This document shows, piece by piece, positions 32,591 through 44,047 of a DNA stretch of 64,000 nucleotides. This stretch comes from Balamuthia mandrillaris (lineage: Eukaryota > Discosea > Longamoebia > Balamuthiidae), in assembly GCA_031835245.1 (NCBI GenBank), contig JAVKOQ010000236.1:1-64000 (forward strand). Reading direction: 5' to 3'. Under the pieces are notes generated by a model, which was not told the DNA's origin, did no database searches, and saw nothing but the letters and a program-made list of their open reading frames with translations. How positions within the stretch are numbered: the first letter of the stretch is position 1; the number at the start of each line of letters is the position of its first letter. Both the position numbers and the translations under genes were made by a program.

Positions 32591-32860
32591 GAATTAAATT
32601 CAAAAACGTTGTACAATTTAATCAAAAGATATCTTTTTTCACTGTTTAAAAAAACGAACCTTTCCTTCAGGATGAGCACAAGGGTGAATGATACCGTTCA
32701 TGTCCAAGTAGAGATTATCAAACTCGAGGCCGTTGGGATTCGGTTTGGAAGTGTCCACAAAAACTTCCACGCCATCCACCTCCTCGTGTTCTTCCAACAC
32801 ATCCTTGAGGACGCGCGGATACTTTAGGCACAGCCAACGAAAGAAAGCAGGCACTCCCAT
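28827..32860 (-). CDS. XRN2: nuclear 5'-3' exoribonuclease Xrn2/Rat1
   Basis: Degrades RNA 5' to 3' in the nucleus, including torpedo termination of Pol II. Exons (gene order): 32660-32860, 32382-32484, 32137-32288, 31913-32020, 30451-31832, 28827-30381; 1,166 residues. It starts [10 protein letters not shown] and shows [15 protein letters not shown], the acidic active-site blocks [30 protein letters not shown] and [12 protein letters not shown], and [29 protein letters not shown] knuckle ([14 protein letters not shown]) marks it as Xrn2/Rat1 rather than cytoplasmic Xrn1. A Glu/Lys-rich insertion interrupts the middle, and the last 300 residues are RGG-, Tyr- and Gln-rich, likely disordered. 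CT-repeat introns near the 5' end. Confidence 0.95.
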
Positions 32861-33107
32861 GTTGCGTGGTGATTCTTCAAACCTTTCGTTTTCTGGTGGG
32901 TCAGAGGGCGGAAGGGGGGAGTTTGGATTCCTGCTTGCGGTCTTTCAACGGAACCTGCCCTATTTTTTTTCTCTTTCTTTTCTTTTTCTTTCCTTCTTCT
33001 TTCTTTCCTTTTTTCAACCGATTTTATCGAAATTCACCAATATTATCGATTTTTTAACCTAATTTGACAAATCAACTCGATAATTGCCAATCAGAGGGAG
33101 TGAGAGC

Positions 33108-33146
<39 letters not shown>

Positions 33147-33891
33147 AGAGAGAAATGTTGTTTGGTTCTTGATAGGTTCTCTCCTTTTTGTTTTGCTTGG
33201 TTTTTTCCTGCACCGCATGTAAGTGTAAGTGTCTTTGGATTTGTTTCCGTGTGGCACATGGGATTTGAAAAAAAATGTGGGAGCAATGGAGGCACCAACG
33301 GCACTGAGATAGCAAGCAAAGGTGTACTATGTAGCTCCTCCTTTTGGAGTTCCTCTGCGGAAGTGCTCTTTCAGAAGGGAGACAAGAGGAGGAAAGAAAA
33401 AACTCCTTTCGCTATGAACCGCTTGTTCCCGCGCCCTCATACGAATTCTCACGAGGACGACAAGAGGAAAGAGGAAGAACCTCTCTCTCCTCATCCATCG
33501 CAAGGGTGGGCGTCTGGAAAGCTTTCACGTCAAAGAGATGAATCCCCCAAAAAAAAAAAGGAAGCACACCATTGACGCTAAAACCAGAATGAGCCATTCC
33601 AAAGCGTATTCCTTTGGGGTTTTTTTCTATTTATCACCACCTGTCACAAGACTTTAGCTTATGGGACTCCAATACTCTTCTCGCTCTCTCTCTCGCTCTC
33701 TCTCTCGCTCTCTCTCTTCTCTCTTACCGGCCAATTGCACAAAGAAAAACAGAGCTCATATGAACGATGGACAGAAGATGGGGCACAGAGAGAGATACAA
33801 ACAAAAAAAAGGGGTAAGATAAATAAACAGGGAGGTCTTGAGTGAGCCTCGCCCAACAATCTTAAAAGCATTGTTAAGATAGGGTCCCCCA
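32861..33891. other. spacer, no gene seen
   Basis: 1,031 bp between the XRN2 start and the stop of the calpain-III protein, both on the minus strand. GA repeat at 33106-33145 and CTCTCG repeat at 33678-33720; the rest is T- or A-rich. It must contain the XRN2 promoter and the downstream end of the neighbour. The short ORFs are repeat-driven. Confidence 0.4.
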
Positions 33892-36579
33892 TCAGATGGC
33901 TTGTAGGGAGCAACCTCCTTCCACATCAAAATAGGCAGTCAGTTCAAATGATCTCTCACAGCCTGGCTCAAACGTGCAAGGAATAATATAGTAGGGTGTG
34001 TCCTGTTGGCATTCGAAACTGCAATCCACTTTTGGCAAAATGGAATAAAAGCATTAGCAATGGGGTCTTTAAACGAACTCCTCTCTCATCTCTCACGAGG
34101 AGTTTCTTTCTTTTTTTTTAAAAAAAATTCTCTCTCTCCTTGGTATTGATACCTTCGCGGTCATTGCGGAAGGGATACGCCTTGGCGATGACATGCTTCT
34201 TGAGTACTTTTGCAAGTCTTTTTGTCTTGCCCTTTTCGTCTGCAGACAGAACATTCAGCACCTCACGCATTAAATTAATTTTTTAAAAAAACACAAGTCA
34301 CTTACCGTTTCGTTTGCACACATAAAAGCCTATACTTTGCGAGTTGAGTTTATCTTGCGAAAGAAGAATGACAATTTTACGGGCAGAGTTGGCTGTCAGC
34401 AAATACTGAGGATTGTTGGAACATGTTGCATGATTTCTACAGCCACCAGCGGTGCTTCCTTTCCACTCGCCCTTTACCGAGACAGAGTACCACTTTTCTC
34501 TACAAGGAAAGAGGGCAACAGAACCAGATGGGTTGAAGCCGTGTTGACCAAAGATAGAAATGCTGAACTTGCCATATTCGTGAGGACGAAACGTTGCTGG
34601 TATGATTATATAGGGCATATCTCTTGGCTCCAATGTAACATCGCATATCACTGATGACAGTAAAAGTTAGGAGAGAAAAGAGCGAGAGAATAGAAAAAAG
34701 CATTACCATCTCTTGTATTCTGAAAAGTAGCCTTTGCGATTATATCAGCTGGCTCTAAGACTAGCTTTTTAATTCCTGGAGAACAACCAATATTAAAACA
34801 AAATATCCCTGCAATAAGCGGTAGAAGTACCTACCATCACTCAAAACCACATAAAACCCAATAGAACGCCTCTCCTGCTCATGTTGGGTCAGCCGTAGGG
34901 TCAATGCGCACTTTTCTTTTACTTCCAAGAAGAACTGAGGGTTGTCTCTCCAAGAAAGGTGGTTGACGCATCCTCCTGCTGTGTCACTTTCCCAAGCGCC
35001 CTGTTTTTTTCATTGTTAACAAGGGATCATCGAAGGAGTGTTCTTGTGGGAGGAGAAGCAAACAGAAGTAGAACTGTACCTTGATTGTAACAGACGGCAG
35101 TGAAGCCAGCTCCTCAATATATACATCGTTGTCGCTATACACTCTTATCTCAAACTTACCTTCATGCGCAGGATCAAACGTGCATGGCAAGATTACGTAA
35201 CGAGCCTCAGGTTGCAGAACAGCGTCAAGGTGAGCTGCAAAAAAAGAAAGCAAAATAAATAAGGTCGCAAAAAATAAAATGTTGAACATAGACTAACCTT
35301 CCTCACTACTGATGAAGTCAGATTTGCTGACTATATCATCAACATCGGATCGAACGAGCTTAGCTTGTGACTCTGTATCATGTAGATAATGATGAGCAAC
35401 CACCTTGGTTTTGTTTTCCATAAGAGAGCACTAACGGTACCTTGGGTTCTCAACAGATACACGCCAAGCTGGTCGAAATCCTTTTGTGACTGGATCACTT
35501 GTACCTTGACTCGGGTATTGGTGGAAGCAGTGATTAAGTATTGCGGATTGTTGAGGTGAGTAGGATGGTTTCTGCAGCCACCCGCTGTCTCTTTGGTCCA
35601 CTCTCCCTAAGAAGCGAATCCATTAAGGTTCATGAACAACAAGAAAAGAAAAAGAAGACTAAGGAGACCAATAATACACACCGACACAGAGAAGCATTGC
35701 CATCCGGCCATCACAGGGGTGATTGAGAAGGCCTGGTCACCAGTTATTGTGACAGTAAACTTCGTCTTTTCATCAGGATAAAAAGTGCACGGAATGAAGA
35801 CGTACGGATGCTCCACTGCTTCCAACATAAGCTCCGCCGTTACTATGAGAAAAGGGTTGGCATTACAGAAAGAAAAAGGAGCAAAAATAAGAACAACCAC
35901 AACCACAACCACAACCACAACCACAACCACAACCACAACCACAACCACAACCACAACCACAACCACAACCACAACCACAACCACAACCACAACCACAACC
36001 ACAACCAACCACAACCACAACCACAACCACAACCACAACCACAACCACAACCACAACCACAACCACAACCACAACCACAACCACAACCACAACCACAACC
36101 ACAACCACAACCACAACCACAACCACAACCACAACCACAACCACAACCACGACAATCGTAAGGAGCAAAAGCAAATGAACAGTGGGACGAAAACGAAAAG
36201 TACAGGACAGAGGACGAACCTTGAGGGGAGTCTTCGAACTCAGACTTGGCAACCAAGTCCTTTCTTGTGAGAAGAATTTGCTTGCGGCCACTTCCTTTGG
36301 TTTAAACAGACAATAGAGAAAGAAGGACCTTTAACCTCAAGCATGACAAAAGAAGTGGGTGGTTTTTTTTAAAAAAATACCATCGCTGTTGGCAATATAA
36401 AACCCAATGCCGAATGGTTCCTTCCCCTTTGGAACTACTTGCGACAGAGTCACCTTGAGCTTCGTCTTTGCTGAGAGCTTGAGGAAGATCTGAGGGTTAT
36501 CCCGCCAGCTCAGGTTGTTGATGCAACCACCGCAGCTGCCTTCGCTCCACTCCCCCTCATACTCTGCCTGGTAGGTCAT
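33892..36579 (-). CDS. protein of four tandem calpain domain III (C2-like) modules
   Basis: 544 residues from eleven exons (gene order): 36381-36579, 36220-36294, 35682-35842, 35441-35606, 35298-35372, 35080-35234, 34835-35000, 34707-34775, 34306-34650, 34153-34239, 33892-34028. Each module of about 135 residues reads G-x-W...AGGC.N....NPQ, then a (I/L)G(F/V)Y strand, a short linker, and P-Y-x-I/V-x-P-(C/A)TF...(F)-x-(I/L), the calpain domain III pattern. There is no protease core, signal peptide or membrane span. In calpains this domain binds acidic phospholipid and calcium; here it could be a membrane adaptor (inference). Exon sizes repeat (166-75-155 to 161 nt) and modules 1-3 share intron positions; in module 4 two exons are fused into one of 345 nt. 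Confidence 0.85.
35893..36149. repeat. (ACAACC)n hexamer array in an intron
   Basis: About 43 near-perfect units with one phase slip at 36003-36010. It fills the intron between exons 2 and 3 of the calpain-III gene and reads GGTTGT on the coding strand, unlike the CT repeats of other introns. Confidence 0.95.
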
Positions 36580-36935
36580 CTTTCCTCTCTCGAGTTTTCC
36601 GAAAATGAAATAAAGTGGGTTGCAGAAGGACTCCCCCAGCAGCAGGAGCAGCACAGAGAGGCAAGTAACGGCGGAAGACAGAGGAACCTTTTTTTTCTCT
36701 CTTTTCGTTTCCTTTCTCTCTTGTTTTATTTACTGTCGACATGAGATCTGTCGGTGCTCCCCTGCTCACTTGTTGCACAACTGCTGCTGCACATGCCCTA
36801 CAGAGAACAAGATACTCCTACGACGACGGGGAGCGCTCCGCCCAGTGGTAGTTGGCCTTGTTTGCTTGTGGATGCTCTTGGGGATGGGTGGGCGGTGGGT
36901 GAGTGGGTGTTACAGCTAAGCCCCAACCAGCATGT

Positions 36936-37790
36936 TCAGCAACGCCAGCTCTGTTTGTTTTTCAAACACAAACCCTCGTTAGATATCATGCCACTCGGGA
37001 GGGAAGGGAGGAGCAGAGAGCGAGAACCTTTTAGCCGACTCTCCCACCGCAGACGAACGTGGTCGGGAATGGGAATATTGGACGCTTGCTCCGCAGCTTG
37101 TGCCACGGCTCGTATGAAGGAAAGAAACCGTTGAATCTCGTCTTTGTTGGGGTTAACGGGAGCCACTACCACGCAGCACCTGCAGGAAAGAGGAAGACAT
37201 AACCCAGAATAAGTAACCTGCCGATATCTTGCTTTTGAGGTCATTTGTGTGTTTGGAATTGCGTGTTAGTTGGTGCGTTACCCTACTGGAATTTGGTGGA
37301 CATAGCGGCCGAGCTCTTGGTGATGTACCTCCACGCTGACGCCCAAGTGATAGCAGTCATCGCAGAGGTCCTCCTTGTAGTTGGTCTTGGGGAGGCCCCA
37401 CACGCTCTGCTCTTTCGCCGCTTTCCACAACTTGCGAGCGGCGGCCTTGCTGAGCTTGCCCTTAAAAACCTGAGGGGCCTGGAGGCCCAGCGGCTCCTGC
37501 CGTTTGACGGTGATGGACGTGTTGCCATCCTTGAGCTCCCAGATGTGGACACGCCAGTACACCATGTTGGCAAAGCCTCCTAAAACACAAACGGTTAGCG
37601 AAAGAGTAAGCGTAAGAGCTGGAGAGAATGGAGATGAGAGAATGCAAACAGAAGAGAATAACAACAACAAACCGCTTTCGACTCTCAATTCGATGCGTTT
37701 TGTAGGAACTTCTTCTTCTTCTTCTCCCTCCTCTTGTTCTTGTTGTGGTGGTGGCGATAGCTGCAGCGGAGCATTCTCTGCCACGTCCAT
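36936..37790 (-). CDS. hypothetical protein, 219 residues
   Basis: Not recognised. Exons (gene order): 37673-37790, 37282-37579, 36936-37179; all junctions are GT-AG and in frame. The N-terminus is Pro/Glu/Gln-rich and looks disordered (residues 1-38). The middle (NMVYWRVHIWELKDGNTSITV, then KLSKAAARKLWKAAKEQ) looks like a mixed alpha/beta fold, with CDDC and GCC cysteine pairs. The C-terminal third is helical (DEIQRFLSFIRAVAQAAEQA) and rich in basic residues. No signal or membrane segment. The start ATG faces VTI1 across 366 bp, so the two probably share a promoter. Confidence 0.7.
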
Positions 37791-38156
37791 CCCCCGTTTG
37801 CTGTGAGTTCAGCACTTCCACTTCTCTCTCTCTCTTTTTTTTTTGTTTTCCGCTGCGATCTCGAAAAACGGGAATTAGGAAAAAGAGTAGTGGCGGCGGC
37901 GGAGAGGGAGGAGGAAAAGGAGGTGACGCGACCTTTAGCTCTCCTTTGGGGTTTGTTTTTTTTTCGAGTCTGCAAAAAAACAACAACAAAACAAGCCGTT
38001 GAAAACAACAACAAAACAAGTAGCAGGAGCTCTGGGGTAGGTGCCGCTGCTCTGCATGTTTTTTTTTTTCCCTCCTTTCGATTCTCAAAAAAACTTTCCA
38101 GAGGGGGGAAGAGAACCAACAAGAACACGTAGGAGGAAGAGGGGAAGGACCAGGCC
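37791..38156. promoter_or_regulatory. bidirectional promoter, 219-residue protein / VTI1
   Basis: 366 bp between divergent ATGs, with poly-T (37836, 37966, 38060) and poly-A runs and a GGCGGCGGAGAGG stretch. No recognisable core element. Confidence 0.35.
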
Positions 38157-38422
38157 ATGGACTTGTTTGAAAGCTACGAGGCGGATTTTCTGGAGACGTG
38201 CGGCAATGTTCGGGAGCAAATCAAGGCCCTGCCTAGCTTGCTCGGAGGTAACTTGGCAACTCTGTTTCACATTGCCTTTGTGGCAACCAATAACTCGCTA
38301 CCTACCAACACTCAGATGAAAAACGAAACACTATCGACGAGGTGGAAGCCGACCTGGAAAGCGCAGAGGGAACGGTTCGCCTTTGCTACTTTTTCGGTCA
38401 AACATATAACAACTTAACCTTG

Positions 38423-38454
<32 letters not shown>

Positions 38455-39381
38455 GCTTTCATTTCTTGTGACTCTCTCTCTTCTCTCTCTCTCTCTTCCG
38501 ATTCTCGTTCTCTTCTTCTTTCGTTCTCTCTTCTTGCAAATGCATGCAGCTACAAGCAATGGGGCTTCAGGCACGGAGTGTGAATGCAGGAGAGAGGGAG
38601 GAGGCCCAACGCTTGACACGAAAATACCAGCAAGAGCTCCGAGACCTGAAGAAGGACTTTAAGAAAGCGCAGCTGGCCTTCACCTCTTCACGCAACCGAG
38701 ACGTGCTCATGGCTGGAGCCACAGAGCTGCACGTCACCTCCTTGGATCAAAGGGAACGCTTGGTGCGGGCCACTGACAAGTATGCTGACAACAAACAACG
38801 CATACGCGACATGCGCTCCACCGTTGAGTCGACCATCGAAGTGGGAGGCAACATTCTGGTTTGTTTCACTCCAATCTTTCGCAACAACAAAGAACAGAGA
38901 GAGAGGTAGAGAGAGAAAGACAAGGAGAAAGTAGAAGTAGAACTAGATTATAAGAGGTGTGTACTGAACTTACTAAACTATGCAGGAAGAGTTAGATGAC
39001 CAACGCAGCCGAATGGAACGGATGATAGACAAACTACGGGGCATCAATAGCAAGGTAGACCAGGCCAGGGGTATCATGGGACGAATGGGACGGCGGCTCA
39101 TCGCCAACAAGTTGGTAGTCATCGGCATCATTCTCGTGCTAGTTCTGCTCATACTTGCCATCATCTACCTTCGTTTCTTCTGGGGGACTGGTGGAGGCGG
39201 TGGAGGAGGCAAAAGAGAAGCACCCCATGATGATTATAACGCTGATGATGGCCACGAGCATAGTGGCAGTGGTGGTGGTGGTGGTGGCAATTTCAGCAGT
39301 TCTACATCGTCTATAGCGCAGAGCGCTAAGAGTATAGAGGAAGGGGATAGTGGGCGTAGAGGCTTTTGGTCATGGTTGTAG
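38157..39381 (+). CDS. VTI1: Qb-SNARE of the VTI1 family
   Basis: A SNARE for Golgi-endosome-vacuole traffic. Exons: 38157-38247, 38316-38374, 38550-38858, 38986-39381; 284 residues (human about 217-232). The N-terminal helical domain carries the family block TIDEVEADLESAEGT; the SNARE helix spans about residues 135-195 (NILEELDDQRSRMERMIDKL) and the membrane segment is KLVVIGIILVLVLLILAII. Oddly, about 64 residues follow the membrane segment: Gly runs, then His/Asp/Ser-rich sequence ending GRRGFWSWL, which would lie in the organelle lumen. Intron 2 has a CT run. Start is the first ATG after the divergent spacer. Confidence 0.9.
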
Positions 39382-39434
39382 GAATGAAATGGTTGGTATT
39401 CACATTGCGTTTTACTCGTTTATCAAAAGCATCG

Positions 39435-40580
39435 TCATGCTTGTTGTGAAGAAGAGGCGGTGAGCTGTTGCACAAATGATTGAAGGGCCTGCAGGGACGG
39501 CGATTGGGGGTGTTCCTCAAGAAAGCACTTGCCCTGCTCCCCGCACGTCGTTAGGTTGGGATCCAGCGGCACCCGACCCAGAAATGGTACTTTGAGGTCA
39601 GCAGCCATCGCCTCCCCTCCTCCCTTTGAGAATATGTTTGTCACTTCCTGTGGTATGCGTTTGGAACATTTTAGTGTGCTATTATCAACAAGGAGATCAA
39701 GAAGCGGCGAGAACAAGAAAAGAGAAGAAGAGGAGCAAACCTGACAACAAGGACATACGAAACCGCTCATGTTTTCAATGACACCCAACACAGGAAGGTT
39801 TATCTTCCTGCAAAAAGAGATCTCCTTGCGAACATCGGTCAGCGATACGCCCTGTGGCGTCGTCACAATGACAGCCCCATCCGGGTTAAAGTTGCCCAAG
39901 AACTCGGTGATGGATATGTGCTCGTCGGAGGTGCCTGGTGGAGTGTCCACCACCAGATAGTCAAGTGGTCCCCAGTACACGTCCTCCAAGAACTGCTTTA
40001 TCACAGCTGTAGTCATATGGAAATAAAAGTAAGCATTAAGGAGGAGGAGGCAAAGAGATCGTGGCGCTATACCATTCTTTTTGGGTCCTCGCCAAACGAC
40101 AGGAGCGTTTTTGTCCTCCACTAAGAAGCCTATGGACATGACACTAAGCCGCTGTTCTTTATCTGCATATACAGGAACCCATCTAACAAGGAATAAAAAT
40201 GCAGTGTCAACGAAAGGAGAAGAGCAAGAAGCATAAAGCAGGAATTAGTTGGTACCCTTCCGATGACTTATGTACACCCTTGTCCTCCAGGCCAACCAAT
40301 TTGGGAACGCTAGGACCACAAAGGTCCACATCCAACAAGCCCACTTTCTTGCCGGCTTTGGCCAACGCCATGGCCAGCTGCGCCGAAACCGTGCTCTTGC
40401 CAACACCTCCTTTGCCCGAGAGCACCAGCACCTTGTGCTTGATTTGGCCCATGCGCTCCACCAGCCCTACGAACGAGCGAACGAGTTAACCAACAAAACA
40501 GCGTACACTCTAAGTTTTACTGAGGCTCGCTTGCTACCCGTACCTTGCGATGGCCCTTGCTGCTGCTGCTGCTGCTCCAT
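39435..40580 (-). CDS. NUBP2: cytosolic Fe-S scaffold ATPase NUBP2/Cfd1
   Basis: P-loop ATPase that, with NUBP1/Nbp35, assembles 4Fe-4S clusters for cytosolic and nuclear proteins. Exons (gene order): 40544-40580, 40256-40466, 40073-40182, 39741-40006, 39435-39647; 278 residues. Deviant Walker [45 protein letters not shown] and the bridging-cluster CPCC motif just before [12 protein letters not shown]. There is no N-terminal four-cysteine ferredoxin-like motif, so it is NUBP2 and not NUBP1. Residues 2-12 are a short polyglutamine stretch encoded by the small first exon. Divergent from ATG8. Confidence 0.93.
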
Positions 40581-40980
40581 CTTTCTCGCTACTATTTTTC
40601 CTAAACCCCCCCCGACCTCTCGGGTCGTGTGATGACGTAAGGCGTGTCGACGACAAACGAGGTTGAGGAGGCGCACCAATTTTCGGCGAGGGTTCCTCCA
40701 AGTTTCCCTCCGCGCCCCCCCCCCTTTTTCTGTTTCTCGTCTTCTCTTCTCTTTGCTGTGGAAAGTTCACAACCACACCACCACCACCACCACCAAAAAA
40801 AAAAATCAGAGAAAGGTGGCCTGCCTCTGCTTTTTCCCTGCAACAACCCGTTAGACGACGGACGGACAAGCAACAAACAAACAAACAAACAAACAAACAG
40901 GACAAGCAACAAACAGAAAATAAAAAACAAGCAAGCCAAGTCTTCCTCACAGAGACAACAAAACCAACCAAACAAACAAA
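40581..40980. promoter_or_regulatory. bidirectional promoter NUBP2 / ATG8
   Basis: 400 bp between divergent ATGs. Contains poly-C runs (40605, 40718), a CCACCACCACCACC run (40776-40794), poly-A, and an (AAAC)n run (40872-40898) near the ATG8 start. Confidence 0.4.
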
Positions 40981-41538
40981 ATGACTGAAGTAGCCACCGA
41001 GCGCATGCCCTTCAAGCAAGAAAATTCTTTGCGTAAGTCGATTTTCACAATCCCCCCCCCCCCCCCTTTGAATTTTTGACTTTGTCCTCTAATCCTGTTC
41101 CCCCTCTTGAAACCACAAACAAATAGCCAAGAGAAAGAGATTGGCCTCTAAAATCAGACAAGCGCACCCCGATCGGGTTCCTGTCATTGTGGAGCGTCAT
41201 CAAAAGAGCACCAACGTTCCTGACATTGCTAAGAGAAAGTGCGTTTTCCCAATCCCTTCAAACCCCCATTTCTCCCCTTTCCCCTCTCCAAGCAAAAGAA
41301 TTAACCATGGTTACCATGCAAACTTAGGTTCCTTGCCCCTGGCGACATTTCTGTTGCCCAGTTCGTAAGCGAAATCAGGAAGCACATCAAGCTTGCCCCT
41401 GACACGGCCATCTTTTTGTTTGTGAATGGCACTGTGTTGCCCCAGTCTGGTGCCCTCATGTCTCAAGTTTATGAACAACACAAGGATGAGGATGGCTTCC
41501 TTTACGTCGTATACTCGGGCGAGAGCTATTTTGGTTAG
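40981..41538 (+). CDS. ATG8: autophagy ubiquitin-like protein ATG8
   Basis: The lipid-conjugated protein of autophagosomes. Exons: 40981-41032, 41127-41238, 41328-41538; 124 residues. The family core is clear: [77 protein letters not shown]. The reading frame stops directly after the C-terminal glycine (TTT GGT TAG), so there is no extra residue for the ATG4 protease to remove before conjugation. Intron 1 carries a poly-C run of 17. It is head to head with NUBP2 and converges with FARSA (288 bp between stops). Confidence 0.96.
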
Positions 41539-41825
41539 ACAACCGCCTTAGCCTTTTTGCTGTAAATCATCATCTTCTTTCCTTTCCTTCCTTCCTTGTC
41601 AACATCATCAGCATCTTCCAGCCCTCTCTTCTTCCTTCTTTTTCGCCTTCTTTGTACATTTTTCCTAAAGAGCGCGATCTCCTCCTATGCTTGACTAAGC
41701 TTTTTCATAAACCTTGGTGTTTTATCAAACAACCTTTTAAATTCTGTCTTTGTGGAAGTGCGAAGAACCATTAGAAAAAAAAAGAGAGAGTTGGTTTGTT
41801 TTTACTGCAGAAACTGCTAATTGTT

Positions 41826-43212
41826 CTAGTGCGCAACAGAAGAGGAGGAAGAAGGACCCGGGGCGCTTCCGCCAATAGCACCAGCCCGCTTCTTCACAAA
41901 GGCTGCGCCGTCGTAGGCGTCCGCCAGTTGAATGTCGCATGTGGAGCTCTTCTCCTGGAAGTCCAATGACACCTTATGTCCAACCAGGTCCCTTATGTTT
42001 GAGATGCCATAGCGGATCATCGTTGGTCTACGCATTCAACAATAGTTGACAGTGAGATTTGTGTGATGTGAGCAAAGTGGGCAAAGGGGAGAAAAAACAA
42101 CAAGGAGAACAACAAACCTTTCAAGCGAGAGACCCCAAGCGATGACCTTGACGTCAGGGTCAAGTCCCATTGGGATAAGCATCTCGGGGCGGAAAATACC
42201 AGAGTTACCGATCTCTACCCACTTTTTGAGTTGTTTGTGGAAACCGAATATCTCCATGCTAGGCTCTGTATACGGATTGTAGGCCGGCTTGAAACGCAAC
42301 TCCGTCATGCCTTAAACATAAACAGTATTAGTAACTAACGGGAGCCATGGTAGGAGAGGAAGAGAGAGGGTACCCCATTTGTGGAAGAACTGAGAGATGG
42401 TGCCAATGAGGTCAGCAAGAGTGAGGTCGTAGTCAGCAACAAGGCCTTCAATCTGATGGAACTCAGCCAAGTGAGTGGCGTCAAGCGTCTCGTTACGGTA
42501 TACTTTGTCAATGGAGAAATACTTTTTAGGAGTGAAGACGGGTTGTTGGGCCAGCTTGTATAACATTTTGGAGGAAACTGCAGTTGTGTGAGTGCGAAGC
42601 AAATTCTTTTTGGCTTCCTCTATCTTCCAGTCGTAGCTAATGCATGTGGAGAACACAAAAAAAAAGTCAAACAGAAGAATAGAAGAGAGAAAATAAAAGA
42701 GAGAAAACGAGGAGAGAGAAAGAGAGGAGCCATACCGCCAACCAATAGAACCATTACCACCACTTTCGTGCATTTCTTTCACCTTTTGCAAGTACTCTTC
42801 AGGGTATCGCAACAGAGTGGCAGGGTTCTGCAAGAAAAAATGATGAGCTTAACCAACAAGAGCAATACAAAAGAAAAGAGAGAGTCGCACAGTGAGGAAA
42901 AAGGTATCATGGGCGTCACGAGCAGGATGTTGCTGTGGCTGGAACAAGCTGTCGAAGTTCCAGAAGGAGCTCTCGACGTAGGCGTTGGTTGGCATCTCCT
43001 CAAAACCCATTTCGAGGAAGATCTCGCGGAAGGCAGTCCGCACTTGAAGGAGAGGATGGAGATGGCCTCCCACTGGGACCACTCCCAATGAGTTGAAGTT
43101 GTAGGGCTTGAATTCCTCTGTTTGCCATGACCCACTGTTTACCAACACGGACATCAGAGATAGCCACAGTAGAACAATAAGGTAAGAGAGCGAGAGCTAG
43201 AGCTAGAGCTAG

Positions 43213-43250
<38 letters not shown>

Positions 43251-44047
43251 ATACGAACGAAGCGATCATCTCAGGGGTGAGGTCAACAGCCAACTTGCGT
43301 TTGCCTTGAACAGAAAACTTGGCTCCTTTGCTGACGCGGAAGGCTTTGGTTTTCTTCTCTGCGATGATCTTCCGCTTTGTCAAGATGAGCAAAGTCTTCT
43401 TGTCAAATGCTCCCTCTCCCTTCTCCCGGAAGGCCTGCACCTGTTGTTGCACCTCATCTTCGATACTCTCCGCCTGGATGAAATGTAAGAAAAAGCAAAA
43501 AGTGAGACCGAGCTGACACACAGGAAAAATACGATTTAAAAAAACCTGTCTGGAGATGTTGCCGCTGGCATTATCGAAAGAAATCCAACGCCGCTTCATG
43601 GCCTCGGGGAAGCCTGCCTTGCCAAAATCAAGCTTCTGTGCTCAGCATAAAGAAAAAAAACAGCGGGAAGGAGTGAGTGTCCACTGCACCACTTTCGTCA
43701 CTGATGCTGAAAGAGGAGTGAACCACGTATTCACTTACCATGGCCTCCGTTTTCAGCAAAGTGCCACCAGCGGGAACAGCGTGCCATAGGCGTGCCTCGG
43801 GGGAGCCCTTGGCCAGCACTTCCTCTCCAAAGGGAGTGAGGACCTTGAGCTCGCTGGCTTCGAGGACGAGGGACACCAGCTCATAAACCTCCAAGCTCTT
43901 CAAAGCGCCGACGAGGAGGTCGTGCTCGCAGCCGTGCTCCTCCGCAAAGGCTTGGCTGCTGGGGATTTCTCCCTCCTTGTCCAGGCGTTGGAGCACCAGG
44001 CTTTCCAACTGTTCCTGAGACTTGGCTTCAGGTTTGCTTGCTTGCAT
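41826..44047 (-). CDS. FARSA: cytosolic phenylalanyl-tRNA synthetase alpha subunit
   Basis: Class II synthetase catalytic subunit, working as an alpha2beta2 tetramer. Exons (gene order): 43739-44047, 43546-43635, 43259-43473, 42891-43134, 42736-42827, 42374-42636, 42118-42310, 41826-42027; 535 residues (human 508). N-terminal winged-helix region; then [40 protein letters not shown], class II motif 2 ([20 protein letters not shown]) and motif 3 ([16 protein letters not shown]). The tail is Gly/Ser-rich. The ATG at 44047 is preceded by five GCCAA repeats in the 5' untranslated region. The intron at 43135-43258 has GAGCTAGAGCTAGAG and GA repeats (CT on the coding strand). Confidence 0.95.

Noticed and set aside
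35893-36149. Telomere or interstitial telomere
   Set aside because: It lies inside a well-supported intron and does not match common telomere units such as TTAGGG.
35785-36291. ORFs made of Val, Trp-Leu, Cys-Gly or Thr runs
   Set aside because: The ACAACC array read in different frames, inside an intron.
39435-40580. NUBP1/Nbp35 identity
   Set aside because: The N-terminal four-cysteine cluster motif is absent; the short N-terminus fits NUBP2/Cfd1.
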